DNA of 64,000 bases from the NCBI RefSeq assembly GCF_003048675.2, contig NZ_CP060707.1:62001-126000 (forward strand). The letters are read 5' to 3'. Within the stretch, counting starts at the first letter, position 1, and each line of letters begins with the position of its first letter. The DNA is from Campylobacter concisus (GTDB lineage: Bacteria; Campylobacterota; Campylobacteria; Campylobacterales; Campylobacteraceae). The position numbers and the translations under genes are program-made. Under the pieces are notes generated by a model that saw only the letters and a program-made list of their open reading frames with translations, ran no database searches and was not told the DNA's origin. Positions 18,712 to 28,461 of the stretch are shown in pieces.

Positions 18712-20445
18712 TTAAGAGCCAAATCCCATCTTTTTATCCTCGCCAAAGCTTGAGTTTAGCTCGCGCTCTATCGTGGTTTTGAAGTCCTCAAAGGTGAAAA
18801 TCCCATCATCTTTTATCGCCACTTTCAAAGCGGTATTTTTTAGCGCAAGGACGATCTGAGCGCCACTTAGGTTAAACTCAGCCAACCTTTCTACGCTAAA
18901 GCCATCTTCAAAGCTCGCATTTTCAGGCAAAATTTTACGCCAAATGGCGAGCCTACCGTTATAATCAGGCTTTTTAAACTCGATCTTATAGTCAAACCTC
19001 CTAGAAAACGCCACATCAAGGCTTTGTAAGAAATTTGTCGTTGCGATCAGCACGCCCTCAAAGCGCTCGATCTGCTCTAAAAAGATATTTTGCATTTGAT
19101 TATGCATCTTTTCAGCCCCACTCGAGCTCTCCACTCTCGTGCTTAAAAACTGATCAGCCTCGTTTAGCAAAAGCACTGGCTCGCTGCCACTTTTTTTGCA
19201 AATTTCTTTGTAAGTGTCAAAAATTTTCCTTACATTTTGCTCGCTCTCGCCGACATATTTGCTTAAAATTTTTGAGCAGTCAAAGCTTAGAATTTGCTTC
19301 TTTAGGCTCTTTGCAAGCCCAACGGCACTCATCGTCTTACCAGTACCAGGCTCGCCATAAAAGATGATCTTGGCGTCTATATTTTTCCTAGTTTTTATGC
19401 CCCAGCTGCTAAGTCTAGCGAGCACTTTTTTATCGACTTGCTTTAGTATCGTGCTTAAAAGCTGCTTTGTCTTTTCGTTTAGCACGACGTCTTCTAGGCT
19501 TGTTACTGGCTCAATGAGCTCAAAAATTTCTTGCTCTTTTACTAGGCTTTCGATCTTGATTTTTTTGCTGTTTTTGTCATTTTTTGGGTGCATTATGCTT
19601 TGCAAAATTTCTTCGTTTATAAAAAAGCTCTTGCTTACGTTGCCATAAGCGTTTAAAACCTCGTCGTAGTCGATTAGTGCGCCCTCTATGAGCCTTGAGC
19701 CGTCCTCTAAAAGTGTGCGATTTTTGATGCGTTCAAGCTCGTCTTTGCTTATTAGCCCAACTAGCGTGTTTAGGTCGCGGCCGTTTTCAAAGTCGCCCGC
19801 ATACTCCTCTTTTAAAAGGGCTAAAAATATGATCTGCTCTTTTTCATCAAGTGAGTTTTCTTTAAAAATTTGCTCTATTTTTAGGCTGATCTTGCTTAGT
19901 TTTACACGCTCATTTATCCGCTTTGTTAGCTCAGAAATTTGCTCGTTTATCCGCTTTTTAGCGTCATTTGAGCCACCTTCAAAGATCGCAGCCTTTGAGT
20001 AAAGCTCTATCTTTAAAAACTGATCTTTTAAATACTCCAAATGATCTTCATAAGGCGCAAGCTCTGGTAAATTTATATCAGCGTTGCCATCTTCAAGGAT
20101 CTTTAAAAATGTGCTAGAGAGTGAAATTTCAGAGTGAAGTAGCGAGAGTAGCCCTTGGTTTGAGCTTTTTTGCGAGTTTTCTGGCATTTTAAAGAGGCTG
20201 TAGTTTTGCACTATCCAGCCGCTACCCAGCAAATTTTTTATAAATTTAAGGTATAAAAGCTGCTTTTCATTTTGCGTGCCAAAAACAGCTCCAAGTAGCT
20301 CAAAAACGCTCATGCTAGCCGTGCCTTGTACGTAGGCTTTGCTTAGGTATTTTAAAATTTCTCCCTCTTCATCGCCGCATTTTATAAGCTCGTAAATTTT
20401 ACTTTTTTTGAGGTCTTGGTTTAGAAAATCAAGCAAATACTTCAC
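18712..20445 (-). CDS. AAA+ ATPase with long helical N-terminal region
   Basis: A 577-residue protein of the SpoVK-like AAA group. The N-terminal 300 residues are mostly helical and charged, without a known domain. The AAA core has Walker A YGEPGTGKT (about 354-362), a Walker B of LLLNEAD where Asn stands for the usual first Asp, and the sensor/arginine-finger stretch IATTNFLQSLDVAFSRRFDY. The start is a GTG at 20445 that shares its G with the TAG stop of the acyl-CoA ligase gene, so it is coupled to it. Client proteins are unknown. Confidence 0.8.
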   Translation of the reverse strand: MKYLLDFLNQDLKKSKIYELIKCGDEEGEILKYLSKAYVQGTASMSVFELLGAVFGTQNEKQLLYLKFIKNLLGSGWIVQNYSLFKMPENSQKSSNQGLLSLLHSEISLSSTFLKILEDGNADINLPELAPYEDHLEYLKDQFLKIELYSKAAIFEGGSNDAKKRINEQISELTKRINERVKLSKISLKIEQIFKENSLDEKEQIIFLALLKEEYAGDFENGRDLNTLVGLISKDELERIKNRTLLEDGSRLIEGALIDYDEVLNAYGNVSKSFFINEEILQSIMHPKNDKNSKKIKIESLVKEQEIFELIEPVTSLEDVVLNEKTKQLLSTILKQVDKKVLARLSSWGIKTRKNIDAKIIFYGEPGTGKTMSAVGLAKSLKKQILSFDCSKILSKYVGESEQNVRKIFDTYKEICKKSGSEPVLLLNEADQFLSTRVESSSGAEKMHNQMQNIFLEQIERFEGVLIATTNFLQSLDVAFSRRFDYKIEFKKPDYNGRLAIWRKILPENASFEDGFSVERLAEFNLSGAQIVLALKNTALKVAIKDDGIFTFEDFKTTIERELNSSFGEDKKMGFGS

Positions 20446-22112
20446 TAAATTTTATCCTTTATCTGCTCTTTTAGCACGCGTTTTAGCACCTTGCCAGTTG
20501 CGTTTCTAGGCAGCTCCTCGGCAAAATAAATGCTTTTTGGAATTTTGAAATTTGCTAAATTTTTCTTTAGATGCTCTCTAACCGTCTTTTCATCAAGATC
20601 CATGCCATCTTTTACCTGTATGAAAGCTACGACCTCTTCGTCTGCGTGCACGTCTTTTACGCCGATTACCGCGGTCGCCTCGACTGCTTCGAGCTTATAA
20701 ATGACCTCTTCGATCTCGCGCGGATAGATGTTTATGCCTTTTGATATGATGAGGTCTTTTTTGCGATCAACGATGTAGATAAAGCCCTCTTCATCGATCT
20801 TGCCAAGGTCCCCAGTCTTTAGCCAGCCATTTATGATAGTCTCGTCAGTCACGCTTGGCATGCCGTAGTAGCCCTGCATGACGCAGTCGCCTTTTATGAT
20901 GATCTCGCCGATCTGGCCGAGTGGAAGCTCCATCATCTCATCATCTACGATCTTAACCTCATAGCCATTTAGCGCAGGACCTACGCTTAAAAGCTTTTGC
21001 TTGTCAAATAAATTTGCCGCCACGATCGGAGAGCATTCGCTAAGGCCATATCCCTCAACGAGCGTCGCGCGCGGGAATTTCACTCTAAAGTCATCGATAG
21101 TTTGTTTAGCTAGCGGAGCAGCACCACTTACAAATAGCCTTATGCGGTTAAACCATCTAAAATACCAAGGAATTTTTGCCTTGCCAATGGCTGTATAGAT
21201 GGCTGGGATACCCAAAAATACAGTGACTCGCTTTAGTAAAGCCTGTTTTAGCACGTTTGAGAAAGGGAAAACCGACTTTATAAGCACCATCGAAGCACCT
21301 GAAAATATCGGTAAAAGCACCATCGCTGTGAGCGTAAAGCTATGAAACATCGGTAAAAATACGATAAATCTATCGCTTTTTTTAACCTTAAAACGCTCAT
21401 GAGCGCCGATGACGTTTGAGAAGATATTTTTATAGCTTATCATCGCACCCTTTGGCTTGCCTGTGGTGCCTGAGGTGTAGATGATGTGCATGAGATCGTC
21501 TATTTTAGGGTATTTTGTGATGCTTAGGGTGTATTTGTGATTTAGCGCTTCGCTGAAATTTACATTTTTTACAACGCCGTTATTTTCATAGCCCTTACTC
21601 ATATCCTCTTTTGAAATTTGTGGAGTTGAAGATAGATAGGCACTCTCGCCATACTCCTCATCAACGCTTACATAGTCGTCCTTTGAGGCACTTTGAAGTT
21701 TTTTTGGCGTTTGCCCGATCCAGACGATCTTTCTTAAAATTTCAAGCTCACTAAGTGCGATTAGCTCCTTTGCAAGCGAGCTGGAGGCAAAAAGCACCCT
21801 CGCACCGCAGTCATTTATGATGTACTCAAATTCTGTCGTCTTTAAAAAGGTGTTCATCGGCACTGCGACCGCGCCGATAGCCGTGATAGCAAGGTATGAG
21901 ATGATAAACTCTTTCGAATTTGCCACCGCCATAGCCACTTTATCGCCAAAATTTACCCCGCAAAGCTGCAAGTAAGCCGCCACTTTATCGACATTTTGCT
22001 TTAGTTCGTGGTATTTTAGCTTCTCTTTTTCATCAAAGATCGCTATCTGGTTTGGACTCTCTTTTGCCACCTTGGTTAAAATTTCATAAAAATTATTATA
22101 AGAGTATTGCAT
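20445..22112 (-). CDS. Long-chain acyl-CoA synthetase (FadD-like, ANL superfamily)
   Basis: A 555-residue AMP-forming ligase that activates fatty acids with ATP and CoA. The P-loop IIYTSGTTGKPKGAM is near residue 212, the A5 motif LVEGYGLSECSPIV near 347, A7 GWLKTGDLG near 430, and the C-terminal hinge RKKDLIISKGINIYPREIEE and catalytic Lys in PRNATGKVLKR are intact. The outer-membrane FadL-type porin gene lies just upstream (8 bases), so uptake and activation of exogenous lipids is the likely joint role. Confidence 0.9.
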   Translation of the reverse strand: MQYSYNNFYEILTKVAKESPNQIAIFDEKEKLKYHELKQNVDKVAAYLQLCGVNFGDKVAMAVANSKEFIISYLAITAIGAVAVPMNTFLKTTEFEYIINDCGARVLFASSSLAKELIALSELEILRKIVWIGQTPKKLQSASKDDYVSVDEEYGESAYLSSTPQISKEDMSKGYENNGVVKNVNFSEALNHKYTLSITKYPKIDDLMHIIYTSGTTGKPKGAMISYKNIFSNVIGAHERFKVKKSDRFIVFLPMFHSFTLTAMVLLPIFSGASMVLIKSVFPFSNVLKQALLKRVTVFLGIPAIYTAIGKAKIPWYFRWFNRIRLFVSGAAPLAKQTIDDFRVKFPRATLVEGYGLSECSPIVAANLFDKQKLLSVGPALNGYEVKIVDDEMMELPLGQIGEIIIKGDCVMQGYYGMPSVTDETIINGWLKTGDLGKIDEEGFIYIVDRKKDLIISKGINIYPREIEEVIYKLEAVEATAVIGVKDVHADEEVVAFIQVKDGMDLDEKTVREHLKKNLANFKIPKSIYFAEELPRNATGKVLKRVLKEQIKDKI

Positions 22113-22120
22113 TTTTAGCC

Positions 22121-23374
22121 CTAGAAAGAGTATTTAAATGTCATTGCAGCTATCTGGACGCTACTTGCGTCAAATTCGCCAGACATTGAGCCGGTGCCAT
22201 TGATAGTACCATTTTTTATACCTGTCGCACGCTTTTTGTCTCGGTGCTGATAGAGATAGCCTAGTCCTAGCTCTAAATTTGGCGTAAATTTATAGTTTGC
22301 CCCAAACGAATATGCCTGAGAGGTGGTGTTTGGAAGCTCTAAGCCAGTATGCTCGCTGCTAGTGATATCCTCATCGTATGAAAAGCCAGCCATTAGCCTA
22401 AGTTTTTCATTTACGTCGTAAGCAAGACCTATCCTATATGTGTTTGTATCTTTTGCATTTTTAACGACTGGATCGTCCATAAATGCCTTAAAGTATCTAC
22501 CTAGAATAGGGTGTGAATGAGCTGCCGTCTTATCATCATATTCAAAGTCATAATCTTTAAATTTAGACCAGTATGTCCTCTCGAAAGCTAGCAAAAGGGT
22601 AAAATCACTAAATTTATATCCAGTAGCAAGCACTAGCTGTGCAGGTAGAGGGATTTCAACTTTTGTCTTGCCATGATAGCTTATAGGCGCTAGCGGTCCG
22701 TTAAAATCAGCATCAGCGCTACCTTTAAGCTCTAAATTTACCTTCGAGCGGTAAGTCACCGCAAAGCTTAGATCCTCGATAGGTCTATATGTAAGAGCGA
22801 CGTTGTAGCCGTAGTTTATGCCATCGCCTTGTATCTCTCTGTAGCCAAAACGTCCAAAGTCGCTTGCTATCTTGCCTTTGCTATAAACGCCTCTAGCGCC
22901 CAGAGCAATGGCAAGTTTGTCATTTATGCGGTAAGCCACGGTTGGATTTAGCTCGACAACTTGTAGTTTGAACCTCTTGCCAGTAAAAGCAGTCTCTGGA
23001 TCCTCCCACGAGATGCCAACAGCAGCAGGCACAGCAAGGGCTAATCCAAATCTCCAGTTTTCATAAATTTCTGGCGTTACAAAGCTAAATGTGCCAGCTA
23101 GTGAGTCAAATTTCTCTGAGCTGTAGCTCTTGCCATCATCGCTTTTAAAGTCGATGGAATTTATATGAAACCAACCAAGCGTGCTTTCAAAATGGTGAAG
23201 CCCGTCTAAAAACATCATATTTGCAGGGTTAAAATAAGCCGCATCAGCCCCAAAACTAAAGGCTACGTTGCTAGCAGCAAGCCCCAAAGAATCAGCACTT
23301 TGCTCAGTGACCTTATAACCCCCAGCATTTAATAAAGAACACGTCGCAACAATGCTTAAAAGCACTCTTTTCAT
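22121..23374 (-). CDS. FadL/OMPP1/TodX-family outer membrane porin
   Basis: A 417-residue beta-barrel protein with signal peptide [17 protein letters not shown] and the N-terminal hatch segment [20 protein letters not shown], the hallmark of FadL proteins. Alternating hydrophobic strands continue to a C-terminal Phe (MTFKYSF), the usual end of an outer membrane barrel. It should pass hydrophobic compounds, most likely fatty acids given the adjoining ligase gene. Its start overlaps the nfo stop by 4 bases. Confidence 0.9.
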   Translation of the reverse strand: MKRVLLSIVATCSLLNAGGYKVTEQSADSLGLAASNVAFSFGADAAYFNPANMMFLDGLHHFESTLGWFHINSIDFKSDDGKSYSSEKFDSLAGTFSFVTPEIYENWRFGLALAVPAAVGISWEDPETAFTGKRFKLQVVELNPTVAYRINDKLAIALGARGVYSKGKIASDFGRFGYREIQGDGINYGYNVALTYRPIEDLSFAVTYRSKVNLELKGSADADFNGPLAPISYHGKTKVEIPLPAQLVLATGYKFSDFTLLLAFERTYWSKFKDYDFEYDDKTAAHSHPILGRYFKAFMDDPVVKNAKDTNTYRIGLAYDVNEKLRLMAGFSYDEDITSSEHTGLELPNTTSQAYSFGANYKFTPNLELGLGYLYQHRDKKRATGIKNGTINGTGSMSGEFDASSVQIAAMTFKYSF

Positions 23375-24222
23375 AGCTTTTCCTTTTCTAGGTTTCTTAA
23401 AATTTTGATCTCATCTTCCCAAATGCTCTCGTCAATCGTCTCTAAAATCAAGGGAATTTCGCCTATTTTATCATCATTTATTATATTTTCAAAAGCGCCA
23501 AGCCCAAGCTCACCCTTGCCAAGGCTCTCGTGCCTATCTTTTTTTGAGCCAAGCCCAAATTTAGCGTCATTTAGGTGCATGCCAGATAGAAATTTATAGC
23601 CGATGATCGCGTCAAATTCGCCCATCGTCTTAGCGTAAGCCTCTTTGCTTCTTAGATCGTATCCAGCGGCAAATGCGTGGCAAGTATCGATGCAAACGCC
23701 AACTCTGCTCTCATCATCAACTCGCTCGATCAAATACGCCAGCTGCGCAAAGTCAAAGCCTAAATTTGAGCCTTGTGCGGCTGTGTTTTCGATGACAAGC
23801 TTTACGCCACTTGTTCGTTTTAGCGCTTCATTTATGCAACTAGCGATGTTATCTAGGCACTCATTTTGGCTTATTTGCTTTAGGTGCGAGCCTGGGTGGA
23901 AATTTAAAAGCTTTAGTCCAAGCTGGCTAGCTCGCTCTATCTCATCGATAAAGGCTTCAAGGGATTTAGCTCTTGCCTCTTTTTCTGGATGGCCTAAATT
24001 TATGAGGTAGCTTGCGTGTGGCAAGACGTGATCAGCGCTTATGCCAGAGGCCTTTAAATTTGCTTTAAACTGCTCTATCTCGCCCTCGCTTAGCTCTTTT
24101 GCGCTCCATTGACGCTGGTTTTTTGTAAAAAGCGCAAAGGCATTTGCTCCTATTTTTGCAGCATTTAGCGGCGCGTTAAATACGCCTCCAGCCGCACTTA
24201 CGTGAGCTCCTATGTATCTCAT
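23371..24222 (-). CDS. nfo: Endonuclease IV (AP endonuclease)
   Basis: A 283-residue zinc enzyme of base excision repair. Metal ligands are visible in [55 protein letters not shown] and the final LILETID. Length is standard. It overlaps both neighbours by 4 bases within the five-gene operon that begins with a small lipoprotein and ends with the AAA+ ATPase. The grouping with lipid genes has no obvious functional logic. Confidence 0.95.
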   Translation of the reverse strand: MRYIGAHVSAAGGVFNAPLNAAKIGANAFALFTKNQRQWSAKELSEGEIEQFKANLKASGISADHVLPHASYLINLGHPEKEARAKSLEAFIDEIERASQLGLKLLNFHPGSHLKQISQNECLDNIASCINEALKRTSGVKLVIENTAAQGSNLGFDFAQLAYLIERVDDESRVGVCIDTCHAFAAGYDLRSKEAYAKTMGEFDAIIGYKFLSGMHLNDAKFGLGSKKDRHESLGKGELGLGAFENIINDDKIGEIPLILETIDESIWEDEIKILRNLEKEKL

Positions 24223-24689
24223 TTTAACTCTTTTATTATCACTTTTATTTTATTTTTGCTGTCGATAAATTTGACGTAGTTATCGCAAACTTCGTATTTT
24301 ATAAAATAAGAACTTAGATCTTGTCTAAAGCCGCACTCTGTGGTGCTTAGACCTTTGCCGTCATAAATTTTTTGCCTTTGCAAAATCTCTTCAAAAAGGC
24401 TCTCATAATGCGGCGCTAGAAAAAATTTCTCGTTAAATTCAGTCTTTTTAAAACAAGCGCTATTTACGCAAATTTTGTCCTTTATGTTGATATTTGCCGT
24501 ATTTACGCCAGAGCTATAAATTTGCAAATTTAGATCATTTTTATAAATGTGAAAAAATCCAACATCATTTATCTTTATCATCGGAGAAAATAAAGTGACC
24601 TGAAAAGCTTGCGAGCTTTGCGGTGTTTTAGTCGCAACACAGCCTGAAAAAATGAGAGCAGATAATACAACAAGTGAAAATTTCTTCAA
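24219..24689 (-). CDS. Small lipoprotein of unknown function
   Basis: A 156-residue protein with a lipoprotein signal [17 protein letters not shown], lipidated at Cys17. The mature part is polar and has five further Cys residues, including CVNSAC and CGF, which could form disulfides. I do not recognise a family. It is the first gene of the operon and overlaps nfo by 4 bases. Confidence 0.75.
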   Translation of the reverse strand: MKKFSLVVLSALIFSGCVATKTPQSSQAFQVTLFSPMIKINDVGFFHIYKNDLNLQIYSSGVNTANINIKDKICVNSACFKKTEFNEKFFLAPHYESLFEEILQRQKIYDGKGLSTTECGFRQDLSSYFIKYEVCDNYVKFIDSKNKIKVIIKELK

Positions 24690-24727
24690 CGATTTGTCCT
24701 TTTATGTAAATTTAAGTTAAAAAGTAA

Positions 24728-24733
24728 TATAAT
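24728..24733 (+). promoter_or_regulatory. -10 box of tRNA-Glu
   Basis: A perfect TATAAT in GTAATATAATCCC lies 21 bases before the mature 5' end of the tRNA. Confidence 0.5.
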
Positions 24734-24754
24734 CCCAACTTCATAACCGACCGT

Positions 24755-24829
24755 GGCCCATTCGTCTAGCGGTTAGGACATCGCCCTTTCACGGCGGTAA
24801 CACGAGTTCGAGTCTCGTATGGGTCACCA
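24755..24829 (+). tRNA. tRNA-Glu (anticodon TTC)
   Basis: A 75-base cloverleaf. The acceptor stem GGCCCAT pairs with ATGGGTC (one G-T pair), discriminator A and an encoded CCA end at 24829. The anticodon loop CTTTCAC gives TTC at 24788-24790. It stands alone, 65 bases upstream of the divergent lipoprotein gene. Confidence 0.97.
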
Positions 24830-24994
24830 CTTCTAAAAGACAAAATCTTATCCACATAAGCTTTAAAATCTAGTTAATCCAAATTTCAAGCCTTTTAAAA
24901 ATAAATTCTTAAATTTTCGTTTTGTAAAAAGAGATCAAATTTCACGTCTAGCAAAATTTAAAAAAGAGGTTTCACGCGAGTATAAAAGCAAAAA

Positions 24995-25035
24995 GCAGTT
25001 AAATTTAGCCCTTTAAAAGGCTCTAAATTAACTGC
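24995..25035 (-). terminator. Intrinsic terminator of the EAL-domain gene
   Basis: The arms GCAGTTAAATTTAGCC and GGCTCTAAATTAACTGC form a long stem with a few mismatches. On the minus strand it is followed by CTTTTTGCTTTT, 5 bases after the stop codon of the EAL-domain gene. Confidence 0.7.
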
Positions 25036-25040
25036 AAAAT

Positions 25041-27458
25041 TTACATCTGATGTGGCTTGCCTAGTAAAAATCCCTGCGCATACGAAATTCCAAATTTCTT
25101 TATATATTCTAAAATTTCTTCGTTGCTCACAAACTCAGCCACTATCTTATAGCCTTGTCTTCTAGCAAAGCTCACGATAGTCTCAACCAAAACCCTTGCG
25201 TTTTCATCGGTTGGTAGCTTTTTGATGATCGAGCCATCTATCTTGATGTTATCGATATCAAGCTCTAAAATTCGGTAGTAGTTAGAGTAGCCAGAGCCAA
25301 AGTCGTCGATTGAGATTTTACATCCATATTTCTTAGCTCTTTTTATAAATTCATTTGCCATGCCGTAGTCGCTAAGCTCTTCGCTCTCTAGCATCTCAAA
25401 GCAAACTCTACTTGGATCTGGGCAGTTCTCTAGCTTTTCATCTAAAATTTCTCTAACACCAGGATCTGTTAGATCCGAGCTTGAGAGGTTGATAGAAAAT
25501 GTATAGTCTGGATATTTTTTCACTAGATCAAAGGCTAGGGCGATCACTTTTTTTGTTATCTGAAGATAAAGTTGCGTTTTCATAGCGATCTCTAAAAATT
25601 CGCCTGGGTAGCGGATCTTGCCGTTTTGATCGACTATGCGCACCAAAACTTCGTAGTATTTTGCCTCTGTCTCATTTTCATGCACGTTAAAAATTCCCTG
25701 ACACTCGACTATCACCTTGTCGTTTTCTAGAGCATACTCGATTAGTTCGGTTATGAGTTGGTTTTTATAGTATCTCATCTCGATCGCGTCGTTTTCTAGG
25801 TAGTAGTAGATCTCGTTGCCGCTATCGCTTGCTTGTTGATTGGCTAGGATCGACTGCATTAGGCGGTTTGTTTGCGGTGTGTCATTTGATAAAGATACGC
25901 CAAGAGTTATCTTGATGCCAGGCAGGTTTTCAAATTTACCATCTATCTCGATATTCATCCTGCTAAAGTTAAAATACTCTTTTATAAAGCCGATATCTCT
26001 AACGATGTCATCGCCTTGATACCAGATGTAAAACGCATCATCTTGAAATCTAAATAGCTCAGCATTTATAGAGTAGGTATCAACGCAAAGTTTTAGCGTA
26101 TTTGCCACCGCTTTTAGCATGGCTTCGATGACCTTGTTTTGGTAGAAAAATCTTAGCATCTTATAGTTTTTGATGCTTATGCTGATCAAAATTCCATCTT
26201 TTTTCGCTTCTATCATCTCGGTCAAAGCGAAGTAGTTGCCAAAGCCAGTTAGCTTGTCGATTGAGGATTGAATTTTTATCTGCTCATTTTTTTGAGTTAG
26301 CTCTTTAAGCATGCTAAGCTCTTTTGTCCTATCAAGCTTTATAGCCATGTATCCTTCTAGCTTGCCCTCAAAGAAAAATGGCGCAAAACGCACCTTTTCA
26401 TAGAGCAGTTTGCCGCTTTTTGTTCTGCTTATCAGCTCGTCGCTTTCCCAAGAAGTATGCTTATTTATGGCATTTCTTATTTCAGCATAAAAGCTCTCTG
26501 GGTGCATATTTGATTTTAAAATTTTAGGGCTTTTGCCGACAACATCTTTTAGTTTATAGCCAGTTTTTGACTCAAAGGTTTTATTCGCATATAAAATTTT
26601 ATTGTCATTGTCGCAAAAGACTATCGAGCTGTGTCCTGCATCCACTGTCGTTTTTAGTAGTTTTATCTGCTTTAGCTGTTTAGTTAGTACCCTTGCTTGA
26701 TAAAAAGTTAAAGCGCAAAATAACACAAAACTGATAAAACAAAGCACTTGCATTATTACTATATTTCGTATCATTATTTTGTAAGAGGCTAGGGTATCAT
26801 CTCTAAATTTTCTTAGTGTTTCTCCAAGTTTTAGATCAACAGAGTCTTGAGCTACGGCACTTAGGTTTTTTGCAAATTCAAGCGCATAAGTTGCCTTGTT
26901 TAGCACCAAGATCGCTTTTGTGTCGTTTTTGTAAGTATCTTTATACTTTTCTATCTGCTCTTTTGTTTGATTTAGCGTTTCGGGGCTGATTAGGGCTGAG
27001 CTTTTTATCGCGTGAAATATCACATTAAGCGCATCTAGCTTCTTCTCTGATGCTATTTCAAACTCACCTGATAAGATATAAGCAGCCATTGACGAGCTAG
27101 CGTAGTTTGACCTATCTACAAGCCTTTGTTTTTTTAAAAAGTCGTCGTTTATGACCTTTAAAGTTTTGGCATTTTTCTCTTGGTAAAAGACCTGTATGAT
27201 CGCGTTTAGCTCATCAAGCTTGGTTAAATTTTGATCAAAACTTCTTAAATTTTTATTTACATCGTCGTAGTTTAAGCGAAGTACGTTGTTCTCTAGGGTG
27301 AAGCTTAGCTCATTATCTAGTAAGATAAGACTTAAGATCGTATCGTTAAATTTACTAACAGCAGTAACTGCTTTATTTGCCATGTAGATATAGGTTGAGC
27401 TAAAGAAAAAGATGATTGCTAGGACGATTAAGATGATATTTGCTTGTCTTTTATTCAT
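25041..27458 (-). CDS. Membrane PAS-GGDEF-EAL signalling protein (probable c-di-GMP phosphodiesterase)
   Basis: An 805-residue protein. A helix at 7-28 and another near 228-250 enclose a periplasmic sensor domain. A PAS domain follows (about 270-380), then a degenerate GGDEF with RFQDDAF in place of GGDEF, then an EAL domain from about 565. In the latter, EAL is changed to EVL (YYEVLVR), but the metal and catalytic residues look present: SINLSSSDL, CFEMLESE, IDDFGSGYSN, NIKIDGS, VAEFVSNEE, AQGFLLGKP. The GGDEF part is probably only regulatory. Its start overlaps the stop of the peroxidase gene by 8 bases, so the two are coupled. Confidence 0.85.
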   Translation of the reverse strand: MNKRQANIILIVLAIIFFFSSTYIYMANKAVTAVSKFNDTILSLILLDNELSFTLENNVLRLNYDDVNKNLRSFDQNLTKLDELNAIIQVFYQEKNAKTLKVINDDFLKKQRLVDRSNYASSSMAAYILSGEFEIASEKKLDALNVIFHAIKSSALISPETLNQTKEQIEKYKDTYKNDTKAILVLNKATYALEFAKNLSAVAQDSVDLKLGETLRKFRDDTLASYKIMIRNIVIMQVLCFISFVLFCALTFYQARVLTKQLKQIKLLKTTVDAGHSSIVFCDNDNKILYANKTFESKTGYKLKDVVGKSPKILKSNMHPESFYAEIRNAINKHTSWESDELISRTKSGKLLYEKVRFAPFFFEGKLEGYMAIKLDRTKELSMLKELTQKNEQIKIQSSIDKLTGFGNYFALTEMIEAKKDGILISISIKNYKMLRFFYQNKVIEAMLKAVANTLKLCVDTYSINAELFRFQDDAFYIWYQGDDIVRDIGFIKEYFNFSRMNIEIDGKFENLPGIKITLGVSLSNDTPQTNRLMQSILANQQASDSGNEIYYYLENDAIEMRYYKNQLITELIEYALENDKVIVECQGIFNVHENETEAKYYEVLVRIVDQNGKIRYPGEFLEIAMKTQLYLQITKKVIALAFDLVKKYPDYTFSINLSSSDLTDPGVREILDEKLENCPDPSRVCFEMLESEELSDYGMANEFIKRAKKYGCKISIDDFGSGYSNYYRILELDIDNIKIDGSIIKKLPTDENARVLVETIVSFARRQGYKIVAEFVSNEEILEYIKKFGISYAQGFLLGKPHQM

Positions 27459-28314
27459 TTAGTATCCTAGGTCTGCGTCCATTTAGTGTTAGCAAAAATT
27501 TATAAATTTGCCCTAACTCTTCGCTATTTAGTGTATGGATTAGTTGATGATAGCTCACAAAGCCTATGACTTCTTTTAGATCGCTCATTTCGCCACTACT
27601 TAGATATGGAGCTGTTCTTGCTACATTTCTAAGCGAAGGCACACGCATAAGGCGTCTGCTCTCACCTGCATCTTTTAAGCCCACGTTTTGCATCAAATTT
27701 CCACCTAAATTTCTACCATTGTGGCATGCCACACAGCCTACTTTATTAAAGAGCTCAAAGCCTTTTTTTGCCTCAGCGTTTATGGAGTCGTCATTGCCAG
27801 CTAGATACTCATCAAATGGCGAATCTATGCTTAAAATAGCCTTTTCAAATTCTGCCAAAGCACCTACTATATTTTCATAGTTTATGCCATCACTATATGC
27901 ATCATTAAATAAAATCCCATACTCGCCTATGCTTTTTACCTTTTTTACTATCTCATCTTTGTTTGAATTTAGCTCATTTCTAGAATTTATCGACTCTTTT
28001 ACCTGATCTTTTAAGCTTCTTACCCTGCCATCAGTAAAAAATAGAAAATTTAAAGCCGAATTTAGCACGCTAGGTGGGTTTATAACGCCTTTTTGGCTGG
28101 TGTAAGATGAGTTTGTGCCACTTAAATTCCAGTATAAGTTGTGGCAAGTTTCGCATGAGTAGTTTTCAGTGGTGCTTAGCCTTTTGTCAAAAAAGAGCTT
28201 CTTACCGATGTAGGCTTGTTTTTCGTTATATTTTGATGAAAGCACTGGCTCAAATGATGAATTTGCGCTCAAAATGCAAAAAGATACTACCATCCAAAAT
28301 AAAACTTTTTTCAT
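27451..28314 (-). CDS. Di-heme cytochrome c peroxidase-family protein
   Basis: A 287-residue periplasmic protein with signal MKKVLFWMVVSFCILSANS and two heme c sites, CETCH near residue 55 and CVACH near residue 196. The order and spacing fit the CcpA/MauG family, in which the first heme reduces peroxide and the second takes electrons. It is shorter than typical CcpA (about 330). Co-transcription with the downstream PAS-GGDEF-EAL gene is odd for this family and may point to a sensory role. A -10 box lies at 28339-28344. Confidence 0.85.
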   Translation of the reverse strand: MKKVLFWMVVSFCILSANSSFEPVLSSKYNEKQAYIGKKLFFDKRLSTTENYSCETCHNLYWNLSGTNSSYTSQKGVINPPSVLNSALNFLFFTDGRVRSLKDQVKESINSRNELNSNKDEIVKKVKSIGEYGILFNDAYSDGINYENIVGALAEFEKAILSIDSPFDEYLAGNDDSINAEAKKGFELFNKVGCVACHNGRNLGGNLMQNVGLKDAGESRRLMRVPSLRNVARTAPYLSSGEMSDLKEVIGFVSYHQLIHTLNSEELGQIYKFLLTLNGRRPRILNE

Positions 28315-28338
28315 AAAATCTCCATATTCTTGAGCGTC

Positions 28339-28344
28339 ATTATA
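28339..28344 (-). promoter_or_regulatory. -10 box of the peroxidase-EAL operon
   Basis: On the minus strand TATAAT occurs in CGCTATAATGACG, 25 bases before the ATG of the peroxidase gene, implying a short leader. Confidence 0.45.
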
Positions 28345-28424
28345 GCGGAATTCTTTTTCATAACTACCAAATCGGCTAAATTGTAAAAAATTTAGTTTTT
28401 ATTTGTCTTTTGAAAAAAATGTTG

Positions 28425-28430
28425 TATAAT
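28425..28430 (+). promoter_or_regulatory. -10 box of the first prepilin gene
   Basis: A perfect TATAAT in GTTGTATAATCC is followed by a strong AAGGAGGAA ribosome site and the ATG at 28462. This suggests high expression. Confidence 0.55.
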
Positions 28431-28461
28431 CCGCCAAATTTTTAATTTCAAGGAGGAAACC

